DNA of 64,000 bases from DAHUXN01 sp963729815 (GCA_963729815.1 CAVSPU010000001.1:124001-188000); one strand, 5' to 3'; shown: positions 1-9,598, counted from the stretch's first letter. Translations and numbers: made by a program. Notes: generated from the sequence alone by a model not told the origin.

Positions 1-220
1 AATTCGGATCTCCCTGAGTGGGGCCGCTAGTTTTCCGAATTAGCGCGCGGATGTTCACAGGCAAGGGAGCGAAGTAAGATGGCTAGTGTCAAGGGAATGG
101 CGGGTTTTCCGAAGAATCCACAGATGCGGCGGCTACTACGGTATTTCCTTTGTTTATTCAAGTAAGGAAAAGAAGTAAAGTACATTCGCAAGCGAAAGTA
201 ACCTGCGAGGGAAGCGCTCG

Positions 221-1333
221 ATGGAATTCAGCGTAAAGAAATTCGACTTAGTGGAAGAGCTCAATCTGACGCAAGGCGTGATTGAGCGCAAGACGACGAT
301 TCCCATTCTGTCGAACCTGCTGTGCGAAGCGAAGGGCAACCGCCTTTACATTACGGCGACGGACCTTGAGCTGAGCATTCGCACGTCGTGCGAAGCAAAA
401 GTGAAGAAAGAAGGCGCGGGAACGATTCCGGCGAAAAAACTACTCGACCTGGTGCGCTTGCTGCCGGAAGAGGAAATTAAATTCAAGCTTCTGGACAATC
501 ACTGGGTGCAGATCGTCTGCGATCGCAAGACTTACAAATTAGTGGGCATGTCGAAGGACAATTTCCCAGCGCTCCCGCCATTTCCGCAATCGCTGGTGAA
601 GATTCCATCGAAATTGCTCTCAGGCCTTATCTCGAAGACGATTTTCGCAATCTCGCAGGAAGAGTCCCGGTACACATTAAACGGCGCCCTGCTCGTGCTC
701 AATCCGGCCACCGTGACCATGGTTGCCACCGATGGCCATCGGCTAGCCATGGTCGAGATGCCGCACAAGCTGGCCGGCCTGCCGGGCGAAGTTCGGGTGC
801 TTGTCCCAAAGAAGGCGATGACCGAGGTGCAACGGTTGTGTGCCGAAGCAGGCGATGACGGCGAAGTTGATTTTGCGCAGGACGAGAGCCACCTGTTCTT
901 CCAGTTTGGTGGCCGGCTGCTCACCTCCAGAAAGCTTACGGGCACATTTCCGAACTACGAAGCCGTGCTGCCGCGCGAGGTCACCAAAACGGTCGTTCTT
1001 GAGCGCAACGAGCTCCAGGACGCGTTACGGCGCGTTTCCCAGCTTGCGGACCAGCGATCGCACGCCGTGAAATTCATGCTGGCCAAGGAAGGCATCGAGA
1101 TTTCCGCGTCGAGCCCCGAATACGGCGAGGCCAAGGAAGCCATCGACAAGGAATACAAGGGCGAGCCGATTGCGATTGGCTTCAATGCCCAGTACCTGCT
1201 AGATTTCCTCGCCGCCACCGCCGATGGTCCCATTTCGGTTGAGTTGAAAGATGACCAGTCAGCCGGCCAGTTGCGGCCGCTCGCGGATGAATCGTGCCGC
1301 TACCGCTACGTCGTCATGCCGATGCGCATTTGA
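221..1333 (+). CDS. dnaN: DNA polymerase III subunit beta (sliding clamp)
   Basis: This is the ring-shaped processivity clamp that tethers DNA polymerase III and other factors to DNA. The 370-residue product has the usual family length and three repeated clamp domains of about 120 residues each. Recognisable features are the N-terminal start MEFSVKKFDLVEEL, the ATDGHRLA motif near residue 170 and the typical C-terminus YRYVVMPMRI, which contributes to the partner-binding pocket. The ATG follows a GAGGGAAG ribosome-binding sequence at good spacing. The gene is the first in the window with about 220 bases upstream, so dnaA or other origin-linked genes may lie just outside. Identification is secure from the sequence. 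Confidence 0.97.
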   Translation: MEFSVKKFDLVEELNLTQGVIERKTTIPILSNLLCEAKGNRLYITATDLELSIRTSCEAKVKKEGAGTIPAKKLLDLVRLLPEEEIKFKLLDNHWVQIVCDRKTYKLVGMSKDNFPALPPFPQSLVKIPSKLLSGLISKTIFAISQEESRYTLNGALLVLNPATVTMVATDGHRLAMVEMPHKLAGLPGEVRVLVPKKAMTEVQRLCAEAGDDGEVDFAQDESHLFFQFGGRLLTSRKLTGTFPNYEAVLPREVTKTVVLERNELQDALRRVSQLADQRSHAVKFMLAKEGIEISASSPEYGEAKEAIDKEYKGEPIAIGFNAQYLLDFLAATADGPISVELKDDQSAGQLRPLADESCRYRYVVMPMRI

Positions 1334-1628
1334 CGCGGCGCAATTAAACTCTCGAACGTTCAGCCACGCCCCAAGAAACAAAGAAATACGGCAATACCCC
1401 TCCGCAGATGACTGGCAACCTGCCTGACCATCAGGACAGGAGATTTCTTCGCGTCACCCGCCCTATGATGCGAGAGTGCCGGCGATGAAAGCCGGTAATC
1501 TGGAACAGGCATGGGACTCAGCTGGCACTTTTCTTGTCTCCATTTTCGCGTTCGTTCTCACGCCCCCTATTCGTGCTCGATCGCACGCTCGAGGTTGAAC
1601 GGTAAGCAAGCGCTGGCACCAGACTTCA
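1334..1628. other. Intergenic gap after dnaN
   Basis: About 295 bases between dnaN and the pentapeptide-repeat gene. I see no convincing ORF, RNA gene or clear terminator with a T-run. The segment contains short GC-rich palindromic fragments only. A promoter for the downstream gene presumably lies here but cannot be placed with confidence. Confidence 0.4.
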
Positions 1629-3617
1629 ATGAAATTTAATTTTCATTTCGGACCTTCGGCCGAAGAACTCGAAAAAGCGGCTGCCGCTGAACAGGAAACC
1701 AAAGCGGCGGCAACGCTGACCTATTGGTGCCGGAAATTTGGCGATCCAGAGCTTGACGAAATCGTCGAAGATCACCGCGCATGGGTGGAATCGCACGGCG
1801 AGTCAGGCAGGAAAGCCGACCTTGCCGGCGCGAATTTTGAAGGCGCGGATTTGATGGGCGCGCCGCTGCAAGGCGCTAATCTGATGCGCGCGAACTTCAA
1901 AGGCGCGGATCTGCTGTTGGCGGATTTGCGCGGAGCGTGCCTGATTGAGGCGGATCTGAGCGAAGCGAACCTCGTCAGCACAAACCTACGCGGTGCAAGC
2001 CTGCTGGGGGCGAACTTGGCGACGGCAACCGGACTCGTGGCGCGGCAACTCGCCGGCGCGAGCCTCTTCGGTGCGTCTGTGCCGGAATCTCTTTATCCTT
2101 TCGAAGGCCTGACGAAGACGGCTACCGTCTCAAAAGTATTGCAGACGCTGATGGCGGCGATGACGGCGATGTGCGCGGCCGTTTGGTTCGTCGTGGCGGC
2201 CACAAAGGACGCGCAGCTCTTGAAAAACTCCCCCTTCGTGCCCATCCCGCTGATTGGCGATGCCATGCCGATGCTCGCGTTCTATTTGATCGGGCCGATG
2301 CTGCTCGCCGCGATCTATATCGGCTTTCATTTTTATTTGCAGCGGTTGTGGGACGCCCTGGGCGAATTGCCCGCGGTATTTCCGGACGGCCGCCGGTTGG
2401 CGGAGTGCGTGCCTGCCACGATGATTGCGCTTGCACCCGCGCGCCTCGCGGAATTGCATTCGGAGCGTTCGGCGCTTCGCTTCGTGCAGCGGCTCATTTC
2501 GAGCATCCTGGCTTACTGGATGGTCCCTGCAACATTGATTTTGATCTGGGCGCGTTACCTGACGGAACAGGACTGGCGCGGCAGCCTTTTGCAGATATTT
2601 TTCATTCTCGCCGCCGCGGCCATGAGTGGTTTCTTGCCGGGCAAAGCGAATAGCATTTTCGGCCCCGCGCGCCAGGATGCACGGGATGCCATGGCCGCAC
2701 CCGGGCCGTGGCAAACGAATCGTCTGACCGCCATTGCGCTCAGCGCGTGCTTCCTGCTTGTCTTGCTCTCTTTGGGCGCAATTCTCGGCGCGCCGCACGA
2801 CATCGGCCGATCGCCGGACCTGAAACGCTCCGATTTTCGGCGCTGGACGGCCGACATTTTCTGGTCCTTTGGCTACGATCCATTTCCTAATTTAACAGAA
2901 GCTCAAGTCTCGTCGGCGCCGCAGGGATGGACGGGCAAGGATGAAGACTTGAAACTGGTCAAAGGCGCGCGGCTGGACAACGCAAGTTTGCGGTACGCGC
3001 AAGCCTATGGGGCGTTTTTTGCCAACGCGCGAATGCGAGGCGCGGACCTCAAGGCCGCGTATCTGGTGGAGGCGGATTTCCGGGGCGCAAATCTCACAAA
3101 TGGGAACCTCGCCGGCGCCAATCTTTCCCGTGCCGACTTGCGAGGCGCAGATCTGATGTACGCGTCGCTCGAGAATGCCATTCTTGCCGGCGCCAGACTC
3201 GACGCCGCAAATTTCTATGGCGCGCAAATGACAGGCGCGCAATTTGTGCGAGCCAGCTTGCGGAAAGTGGATCTGCGCGGTGCGGTTCTGCAACAAGCGG
3301 AAATGAATCAGGCGGACTTGCAGGGCGCCTATCTTGGGTCGGCGAAGCTCGAAAGCGCGGAACTCGACGGCGCGCAGCTCAGCGAAGCTTTTCTCGACGG
3401 CGCCGATCTGCGCGATGCAAGTTTGCGCGGCGCAATCTTTCAGGGTGCGATTTTGAGCGGTGCTGACTTTCACGGCGCGAACCTGGACAACGCGGACCTG
3501 CGCGGGGCGCTCGCCGTCACGGCCGCGCAGGTCTGTTCGGCAGCGAGCCGGAAAAGCGCGTTGTTCGATGCTCCCCTGCAGCAGCAAGTCGCAAATCTCT
3601 GCGGCGATTCGCGCTGA
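1629..3617 (+). CDS. Pentapeptide-repeat protein with central membrane domain
   Basis: The 662-residue product has an unusual sandwich architecture. A soluble N-terminus (about 1-60) is followed by a first block of A(D/N)Lxx pentapeptide repeats (about 63-155). A central hydrophobic region (about 170-400) then holds four or more likely transmembrane segments, and a second, longer repeat block (about 440-640) follows. Pentapeptide repeats fold into right-handed quadrilateral beta-helices. In known proteins they act as DNA mimics (Qnr, MfpA) or scaffolds, but the function of membrane-anchored versions is generally unknown. No catalytic domain is visible. It stands alone between dnaN and a degenerate permease end. 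The architecture is seen directly; any role, such as a membrane scaffold, is speculation. Confidence 0.85.
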   Translation: MKFNFHFGPSAEELEKAAAAEQETKAAATLTYWCRKFGDPELDEIVEDHRAWVESHGESGRKADLAGANFEGADLMGAPLQGANLMRANFKGADLLLADLRGACLIEADLSEANLVSTNLRGASLLGANLATATGLVARQLAGASLFGASVPESLYPFEGLTKTATVSKVLQTLMAAMTAMCAAVWFVVAATKDAQLLKNSPFVPIPLIGDAMPMLAFYLIGPMLLAAIYIGFHFYLQRLWDALGELPAVFPDGRRLAECVPATMIALAPARLAELHSERSALRFVQRLISSILAYWMVPATLILIWARYLTEQDWRGSLLQIFFILAAAAMSGFLPGKANSIFGPARQDARDAMAAPGPWQTNRLTAIALSACFLLVLLSLGAILGAPHDIGRSPDLKRSDFRRWTADIFWSFGYDPFPNLTEAQVSSAPQGWTGKDEDLKLVKGARLDNASLRYAQAYGAFFANARMRGADLKAAYLVEADFRGANLTNGNLAGANLSRADLRGADLMYASLENAILAGARLDAANFYGAQMTGAQFVRASLRKVDLRGAVLQQAEMNQADLQGAYLGSAKLESAELDGAQLSEAFLDGADLRDASLRGAIFQGAILSGADFHGANLDNADLRGALAVTAAQVCSAASRKSALFDAPLQQQVANLCGDSR

Positions 3618-3626
3618 ACTCGCGGC

Positions 3627-3731
3627 CTATTCGTAGCGCAGCGCGACGATCGGGTCCACGCGCATGACGCGCCGCGCGGGAAGGTAACACGTGGTGAGGG
3701 CAAAAAGGAGGCGCGGAGTCCCTAGAGAAGA
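3627..3731 (-). pseudogene. C-terminal remnant of FtsX/MacB-type ABC permease
   Basis: On the minus strand an open stretch ending at TAG (3627-3629) encodes LTTCYLPARRVMRVDPIVAL followed by RYE and stop. This is the standard C-terminal signature of FtsX-like permeases of the acidobacterial duplicated orphan permease type, and it also resembles the ends of the two permeases at 20.9-23.5 kb. Upstream it runs straight into the stop codon of the beta-propeller gene at 3732, so nothing but about 30 codons remains. I read it as the tail of a permease gene otherwise deleted. It is too short to be functional. Confidence 0.7.
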
Positions 3732-4766
3732 TTACTTTGCCTTTGGCCCAGGCGCCGCGGGTAGGTCGGGACGCGCGAATTCGAATATTCCCTGGGGATC
3801 ATCGGCGAGAAGAATGCGATGCGGCTCTATGAGAATCGCAGTCGGGTTGAGGTCCTGGCCGCTGGTCATCAACGTGCGGTACTCTTCGCGGCGGTTCCCG
3901 TCCTTGTCGAATTTCATCAATTCGTCGCCCAGGGCGAGCCAAACTTCCTGCGTCGCGGGATCAACTCCGATGGCATTGATAATCGTCGGAAGCGCTGGCG
4001 GAACATCCTGCTCATCGAGGCGTGCAATGTCGCGCCGCATGGCCTGTGCGGAGGGATAAGTGTCAATTGTGGCAAGCGAAATTTCATATGCAGCATAGCC
4101 GAGAGGGTCGAATTTGCGGACGGTCGGCTCTGGCAAATACGTGAAGGCGTAATAAATATGGTTGGCGGGGTCAGCGGCAAGCCGGCCGATATTCAGCAGA
4201 CGGTTGAGCTGCTTGTGGTCGGCAAGATAAGAGATATCGCCGAATTCGCGAAGGTCCTTGCCATTCTTGTCGTAAATCGTCACGAGTTCCGCGGACCCCA
4301 GGTTCGCGACGGCGATCTCACCCGTGGGCAGCGCCACCACGGAAATGGGAGTCGTCACAGGTATGGAAAACGCGAGCACGCCGTCTGGCGTATAAACTTT
4401 GACTGCGTTGGCGCCACGATCAGCGACAAACACGCGGCCTGAAGCGTCGACTGCGAAGTCCTCGCCGTAGACGATCGCCGCCGGCCCCTGGTCATTTTTC
4501 GGAATCTGGCCTAGATACGTGTTGTCGGCCGTGTAGATACGTACCGCGTGATCCATAGTGGATAGGAAATAGTAGTGGCCTGCGGCATCGCGCTTCATGG
4601 CCTTGATGCCCGGGCCGACATCGGGGAAAAGCCTGGCGCGAGCCGTGATTTCGGTCTCCATCTCCTCTTGTGCGGAGGATTTCCCAACGGCAAACAGAAG
4701 GAAAGCCGAACACAGGAGAGTGCCGGCGGCAAACAAAATCGCGATTCGGCTGAGCTGGTTTTTCAT
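3732..4766 (-). CDS. Secreted NHL/six-bladed beta-propeller-like protein
   Basis: A 344-residue protein with an N-terminal signal peptide (MKNQLSRIAILFAAGTLL, cleavage probably after about residue 32), so likely exported to the periplasm or cell surface. The body contains repeated NHL-like blade sequences such as DFAVDASGRVFVADRG and VKVYTPDG, with further degenerate copies. This suggests a beta-propeller used for ligand or protein binding rather than catalysis. The last residues AAPGPKAK are low-complexity. The gene abuts the permease remnant on its 3' side. Family-level identification as a beta-propeller is reasonable; the ligand is unknown. Confidence 0.65.
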   Translation of the reverse strand: MKNQLSRIAILFAAGTLLCSAFLLFAVGKSSAQEEMETEITARARLFPDVGPGIKAMKRDAAGHYYFLSTMDHAVRIYTADNTYLGQIPKNDQGPAAIVYGEDFAVDASGRVFVADRGANAVKVYTPDGVLAFSIPVTTPISVVALPTGEIAVANLGSAELVTIYDKNGKDLREFGDISYLADHKQLNRLLNIGRLAADPANHIYYAFTYLPEPTVRKFDPLGYAAYEISLATIDTYPSAQAMRRDIARLDEQDVPPALPTIINAIGVDPATQEVWLALGDELMKFDKDGNRREEYRTLMTSGQDLNPTAILIEPHRILLADDPQGIFEFARPDLPAAPGPKAK

Positions 4767-4893
4767 GGCGCTAATTGATGCTTAACATTTCAGCCCAAAT
4801 GAGATGCGCGGCGGGCCGCCGAGGTTTGCGCGGATTGTGACGCCGCCGCGAATTAATAACGAAGGCCTGCGACGCATTGTCTGGCGAATCGAA

Positions 4894-5676
4894 TTAGTCA
4901 GCGTGGAAGACAAGCTGCTCAATCGAACGTGCGCGGCCCGTGGATTCATCGACGTCAATCAGCACAGTGTGCATTTGCACGTCGCCTTCGGCCACTTCAA
5001 AACGCGCGGGGAGGCTGTTCAGAAAGCGCTGAATGATCGGCTCCTTGGTCATGCCGATAATGGAATCGTGCGGGCCGGTCATGCCCACATCGGTGATGAA
5101 AGCTGTGCCGTTTGGCAAGACGTGCGCGTCCGCCGTGGCGACATGCGTGTGCGTTCCCACGACCGCGGAGACTTTGCCGTCGAGAAACCAGCCCATGGCT
5201 TGCTTCTCGGAAGTGGTCTCCGCATGCATGTCAACGAGAATCACTTTCACTTCCGGAGGAATGCGCGCCAATTCACGCTCCGCTGTGCGGAAAGGGCAGT
5301 CAAGAGGCGCCATGAACGTTCGCCCTTGCAAATTCAGGACGGCATAACCCACGCCGTCGCGTGATGCGCCGACATAGAGTCCGCTTCCCGGCAGGCCCTC
5401 CGGAAAGTTCGCCGGCCGCAGCAAGCGCGGCTGGTGCGGAAAATAATCGAAGATTTCTTTGCGATCCCAGATGTGATTGCCGCCGGAAAGCACTTCAGCG
5501 CCCGCCGCGAAAAGTTCATCGGCAAGCCGTGGCGTGATGCCGAAGCCGGAAGCCGCATTTTCGCAATTCACGATTGCGAGATCGATCTTCTGTTGCTCAA
5601 CAATGTCGGCGAGGCGGTCTTTCACGATTCGCCGCCCCGGCGAGCCCACAACATCACCCACGAAAAGGATATTCAT
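4894..5676 (-). CDS. ymdB: YmdB-family metallophosphoesterase (cyclic nucleotide phosphodiesterase)
   Basis: The 260-residue product matches the TIGR00282/YmdB family of cytosolic metallophosphoesterases, which hydrolyse 2',3'-cyclic (and in vitro 3',5'-cyclic) nucleotides. The metal-site motifs appear in order: GDVVGSPGR near the N-terminus, VNCENAASG around residue 38, GGNHIWDRKE around 65, DMHAETTSEKQAMG around 150 and GTHTHVATAD around 175. Length is normal. It is probably monocistronic: the next gene on this strand starts beyond a 127-base gap. In Bacillus YmdB affects biofilm and sporulation decisions, but that role should not be assumed here. Confidence 0.92.
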   Translation of the reverse strand: MNILFVGDVVGSPGRRIVKDRLADIVEQQKIDLAIVNCENAASGFGITPRLADELFAAGAEVLSGGNHIWDRKEIFDYFPHQPRLLRPANFPEGLPGSGLYVGASRDGVGYAVLNLQGRTFMAPLDCPFRTAERELARIPPEVKVILVDMHAETTSEKQAMGWFLDGKVSAVVGTHTHVATADAHVLPNGTAFITDVGMTGPHDSIIGMTKEPIIQRFLNSLPARFEVAEGDVQMHTVLIDVDESTGRARSIEQLVFHAD

Positions 5677-5728
5677 AAGAGATTCAGATGTTAGAGGTTG
5701 AAAGCAGAAAAAACCACCAAAACCATTT

Positions 5729-5745
5729 GTACTGCTCCGCAGTAC
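5729..5745 (-). terminator. Possible terminator hairpin after DUF1990 gene
   Basis: A perfect 7-bp stem (GTACTGC / GCAGTAC) with a 3-base loop lies just past the stop of the DUF1990 gene. On the minus strand it is followed after some bases by T-rich sequence (GGTTTTGGTGGTTTTTT). The T-tract is not contiguous with the stem, so this is only a candidate intrinsic terminator. Confidence 0.35.
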
Positions 5746-5753
5746 TCGACCTA

Positions 5754-6329
5754 CTAAACGAATTCAACAGCTTTCTTCATTGCCCTAATTGAGTATCTCG
5801 CAAAACGCCGCTGCAAGGTTCTGACATAGGGATAAGCCAGAGCAGCCATGAAGCTGGGGCGAGAGAATGCGTAGACGTCGTACCACACGGATTGATCATC
5901 TGCGTGGAACTCGACCGCGAAGCACTCCTCGCCGCGCTCTCCATGCTGTCGCAGCGTTCCGTAGGCGAAACCGTACCGTTCGCAGGCGCCGTGCTCTTCA
6001 AGCACGTAAACGATACGGCAAGCGTTCAAAGACCAAAAGCCGGCATGCGATATGAGAACTGCCACGGTTTCGTTAGCCTTGATTGGAGTTCCTGGCCAAT
6101 AGATGGAAAGCCACGGCATGTCAAACATCTTCCACTGGCACAGTGCTTTGCGTGCGGTTTCGAAAATTCGGGTGCCAGAGCCCAGTTGAACGCGATTGTG
6201 ATCAACAACGTAGCCGCGCGGAGCTTGCCGGCGGGACGCGCCAACATGAGCGTATGAAAATCGCTCGCACGCTTGCGCCAAGAGAAATTCGTGAATAAAG
6301 TCTGCAGACGGCTTGGATAGCAAGAGCAC
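5754..6329 (-). CDS. DUF1990 family protein
   Basis: About 191 residues. It matches DUF1990 by the N-terminal LSKPSADFIHEFLLAQ, the central GTPIKANETVAVLISHAGFW, then CRIVYVLEE, RYGFAYGTLRQHGERGEE and the C-terminal LQRRFARYSIRAMKKAV. Proteins of this family resemble START/SRPBCC-like folds and have no established biochemical role; some plant and actinobacterial homologues exist. The frame stays open upstream to a TTG at 6368, but the family usually begins directly at the LLLSKPSA segment, so I place the start at the GTG at 6329. No strong ribosome-binding site decides it. It is flanked by non-coding sequence on both sides. Confidence 0.75.
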   Translation of the reverse strand: MLLLSKPSADFIHEFLLAQACERFSYAHVGASRRQAPRGYVVDHNRVQLGSGTRIFETARKALCQWKMFDMPWLSIYWPGTPIKANETVAVLISHAGFWSLNACRIVYVLEEHGACERYGFAYGTLRQHGERGEECFAVEFHADDQSVWYDVYAFSRPSFMAALAYPYVRTLQRRFARYSIRAMKKAVEFV

Positions 6330-6722
6330 AGAGGAGCAATTCTGGTCTTCCACGTGGAACAAAAGCAAGCGGAGCGGTCCACTTCGCCGTGGCGGCTAGG
6401 CCGCTGAACCCCTGAAGAAAGTGGGCGCCCAACGCCTGCCTTCAGGCTTTCCGATCCCGATTGCTCGGGAGGGACATGCACACCGGCAGAACGACAAGGA
6501 CTCCCGGGGACTCAGTGTTGGTTCAAAAAGGCCATCGCAGCAACACGCGCGTCGCAGGCCAACCCCGGAATCCATTGTAACAGGAATAGGCCGCGCGACG
6601 TTTTCCCTCGCTTTCGTGTGCCGCAAGAGATGGGAATGAAAATAAGATGAGCTTTCTCCACGAATTTCCGGATGGAGGTTCGCAAAAGAAGATCGCGAAC
6701 CTCCGGCCAGGAAGGCTCTCGG
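6330..6722. other. Intergenic gap, no gene seen
   Basis: Nearly 400 bases between the DUF1990 gene and the end of the TonB-dependent receptor. Open frames here lack codon structure and family resemblance. A sequence with short mirrored GC-rich pieces (for example CCCGATTGCTCGGG near 6456) suggests dispersed intergenic repeat material. I could not place a promoter or terminator. Confidence 0.4.
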
Positions 6723-9464
6723 TTAGAAGTGGAAGCCGATTTCGCCCGTCAAAGTCCGCGGGGTCACATAGTGGGTGCCGCTGAACGTTGACAGGAAGTT
6801 GTAGAGCACGTAGTTGTTCGTCATATTGATCACGGTGAACTGCAAGCTCCATCTATCGCGGTCACCGCGGAACAGATTGTCATCGCCGACGCTTAGATCA
6901 AACAGGTTGCGCGGCTGGATGCGCTGCGGATTGTGGTCGTCGTTTTCCCTGTTCGGGGCCGGTATTTTCACCAGAGCAGACGAGAGTTCAGATGCAGGGC
7001 AGACAGATGGCAACGGTGTTGTCGGTGTCGCAGCTACTCCGTTGCACATGAGCCCAGCCTGGAACTCCTGATCGGCGGTAAGAAGCAATCCGTTGACGTT
7101 ATTCACCAAAGCGATATCGCCCTGTGGAATGTTGGCTAGTCCCATCCCGCCAGGATCTTGACTGGACGTCGAAAACGAGCACGTCGCCGTCTGTGCCTCG
7201 CAGGGTAGTGCACCACTGACAAGTCCACTGTCATACCGCCAATTGAAGCCGACCCAGGGAGAGTTCTTGAAGGGTAGCTGGTACTGCAGGTGTGTTGTTT
7301 GGCCGAAGTTCTCATCATGGTCGATGCGAAAAACGCCCGGCGGCGCAGGCGGTGCGATTCCGCTGACTGTTGGTGGGAAGAAGCGCGCATTGACATGGGA
7401 CATTACGACGAATGCCGTTACGCCGTGAAAGTTCGGGACGCTCGCGCGAATCGCATATCCGGGGATCTTTGAACGCTGCCATTCGATGGGCAGAGTTATG
7501 GGGCTGGTGCCAAACACGTTGAAGTCGTAGCCGTTGTGCGTGTATTTCCAGATGTACTCGCCGCTCAGAACGAAATATTTCCCGAAGGCCTGTTGCAAGC
7601 CAGCATGGAATTCGTTGCGAAAACCGGGAGTCAGCGGCGCCGTTTGGCACGCGAAGCCCTCGGCGACGGTCATAATCGCGTTGACGACGAGATCATTGCA
7701 TCCAGTGCTGGAGAGGACCAAGTTCTCGTTGAATGGACTTTCCAGAGTGCGAGCGTAGGAAACCTGGAGCACGGTATTTGATTTATTGATGTGGTAGGCG
7801 ACGCCCAGACGTGGCTCCGCCTCGCTGTCAGAAGCCTGAAGGCCATCGTAAAAATCTGCCCGGAGGCCAAGGTTGAAGACCCAGGGCCCTTTGGTGATGT
7901 CATCTTGCACGTACAGCGCGGTCTCTTTGACATCCGTGTGCCCACGGTAATGGTAGAGCTGGCCGCCAGTGGTCAGGTCGTATGGTCTGAGAGTCGTGCA
8001 AGCCTGGCTTGCACAGCCTGGAAGCAGTCCTGGATTCACAATTCCAAAATTGTCATTTTCCGTAAGGAATGTGTGTTCGAATGTGGCTCCGACATCTAAG
8101 TTGTGAATTCCCTTAACGTATGACCATCCGACGCGAACGCCTGCGTTGGTCAGGAAGCGGAGCTGAGAGACGGTCTCATCCTGAAGCGGGCCCAGGTCGT
8201 TGAATGGGTCGGGGCTGGGGTAATAGTTATATTGGTCGTGCCGCACCCAGGTGCCGAGGGTGAACACGGCGTCGGAGCCCAGCAAGCGGGTCCACGTGGG
8301 CGCAATGTTGAAGGTCCTGATTTGCGAGCTCTGATCGGTCGGTCCCAGAGGATTGTGGGTGATCGGGTTGAGCACGACTGAGCCAGCGGCATACGTGCCG
8401 GGGGCGCCACTGCACAATGCGGATAGAAACGTACATTCTTGAAGTTGCTGGTCCCACGTATTGGGAGTCTGGAACCACGAACGAGTAAATTGCAGATTTA
8501 ATTGAATCGAGTCCGCATTCGAAGGCTTCAAGTCAAAGCGGTCGAAATAGTTCTCCTCGTTGCCCTTGTCGTGCAAGACAGTGAACTCCGGCGGGTCAAG
8601 GAATCGACCGGTATTCAATCCGCCCAAGGAAATGAAATCCCCCCATTGCTGCCCTCCGTATTCAGCGTCCGCGTTGATGGTCGACGAACCGAAGGTGCCG
8701 TAAGAGGTTGTCACGTCGCCGTGTGGTGTAGTCACTCCCATCCCGGATCGCGTAGTCACTTTAGCAACGACGCTGGTCTTGCCCCCGTATTCGGCGGGCG
8801 GCGCCCCTTCGATTACTTCGAGCGATTGAATGGAACTGACGGGGATCTGGTTGGAGAAGACCTTGCTTACCTGGTCAGTGATTGGTTGGCCATCGACCGA
8901 GAATGAGTTTTCCGCATGGTCACCGAGCCCGTGGAAAAGGCCGTTCGAATCCGCGACGACCCCGGGAGAAGCCAGTGTTATGAGTGAACTTAGGGACGAG
9001 GACTGGCTTTCCAAAGGAAGCTTATTGAACAGTGAGCGGTCGATATCCGTGTGCGTCGTAGGAGTATCTTCGAGCAGATCGCCGGCTTCTCCGCTGACTG
9101 TCACAGTGGTGCTGGAGCCTGCAAGATGTAACTTCACTGTCACCTGAACAGGAACGGTGGAACGTACGTCCACATCCTGGACATAAGAAGCGAACCCTTT
9201 CGATGTCACTGTAAAGTGATACGGATTGAACGGCACGTTCGGGAAGCTGAAGTTGCCGGAGCTGTCAGTTATGGCCGACCTCTCGTAACCACTGACCGGA
9301 TCGTGGATGCTTACAGTGGCGTTGGCCACAACGGCGCCGGATGGATCAAACACCGTGCCCGAAACAGTCGACGAATTTCCCGTCTGCGCCTTGAGCGCTG
9401 CGGGCAAAACCGCCAAGAGCAGGCACACGAATACAGCACGCAAAACTTTTATGAGTTCTCGCAT
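6723..9464 (-). CDS. TonB-dependent receptor with N-terminal carboxypeptidase regulatory-like domain
   Basis: A 913-residue outer-membrane receptor of the Oar-like type common in Acidobacteriota. It begins with a signal peptide (MRELIKVLRAVFVCLLL, mature N-terminus near QTGNSS). An Ig-like carboxypeptidase-regulatory domain follows at about 30-115 (VSGTVFDPSGAVVANATV). Then come a plug domain at about 120-250 (SVDGQPITDQVSK, EVIEGAPPAEYGGK) and a long beta-barrel ending in GEIGFHF, whose terminal aromatic residue suits BAM recognition. A GAGAGG ribosome-binding site precedes the ATG. The substrate cannot be read from sequence; there is no adjacent transporter or riboswitch. It is monocistronic or paired with the small protein upstream. 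Confidence 0.92.
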   Translation of the reverse strand: MRELIKVLRAVFVCLLLAVLPAALKAQTGNSSTVSGTVFDPSGAVVANATVSIHDPVSGYERSAITDSSGNFSFPNVPFNPYHFTVTSKGFASYVQDVDVRSTVPVQVTVKLHLAGSSTTVTVSGEAGDLLEDTPTTHTDIDRSLFNKLPLESQSSSLSSLITLASPGVVADSNGLFHGLGDHAENSFSVDGQPITDQVSKVFSNQIPVSSIQSLEVIEGAPPAEYGGKTSVVAKVTTRSGMGVTTPHGDVTTSYGTFGSSTINADAEYGGQQWGDFISLGGLNTGRFLDPPEFTVLHDKGNEENYFDRFDLKPSNADSIQLNLQFTRSWFQTPNTWDQQLQECTFLSALCSGAPGTYAAGSVVLNPITHNPLGPTDQSSQIRTFNIAPTWTRLLGSDAVFTLGTWVRHDQYNYYPSPDPFNDLGPLQDETVSQLRFLTNAGVRVGWSYVKGIHNLDVGATFEHTFLTENDNFGIVNPGLLPGCASQACTTLRPYDLTTGGQLYHYRGHTDVKETALYVQDDITKGPWVFNLGLRADFYDGLQASDSEAEPRLGVAYHINKSNTVLQVSYARTLESPFNENLVLSSTGCNDLVVNAIMTVAEGFACQTAPLTPGFRNEFHAGLQQAFGKYFVLSGEYIWKYTHNGYDFNVFGTSPITLPIEWQRSKIPGYAIRASVPNFHGVTAFVVMSHVNARFFPPTVSGIAPPAPPGVFRIDHDENFGQTTHLQYQLPFKNSPWVGFNWRYDSGLVSGALPCEAQTATCSFSTSSQDPGGMGLANIPQGDIALVNNVNGLLLTADQEFQAGLMCNGVAATPTTPLPSVCPASELSSALVKIPAPNRENDDHNPQRIQPRNLFDLSVGDDNLFRGDRDRWSLQFTVINMTNNYVLYNFLSTFSGTHYVTPRTLTGEIGFHF

Positions 9465-9598
9465 ATCATCCTCTCTCCGTATGAACGTTATTCATCCGCA
9501 TGTAGCGGTGGCTAAGGGTGACGTGATGCTTCGTCTTCCTTGACGCGATGAATTAATCGTTGGAACGCACAAATGCGCCCGACTGGACGCGAATGGCG

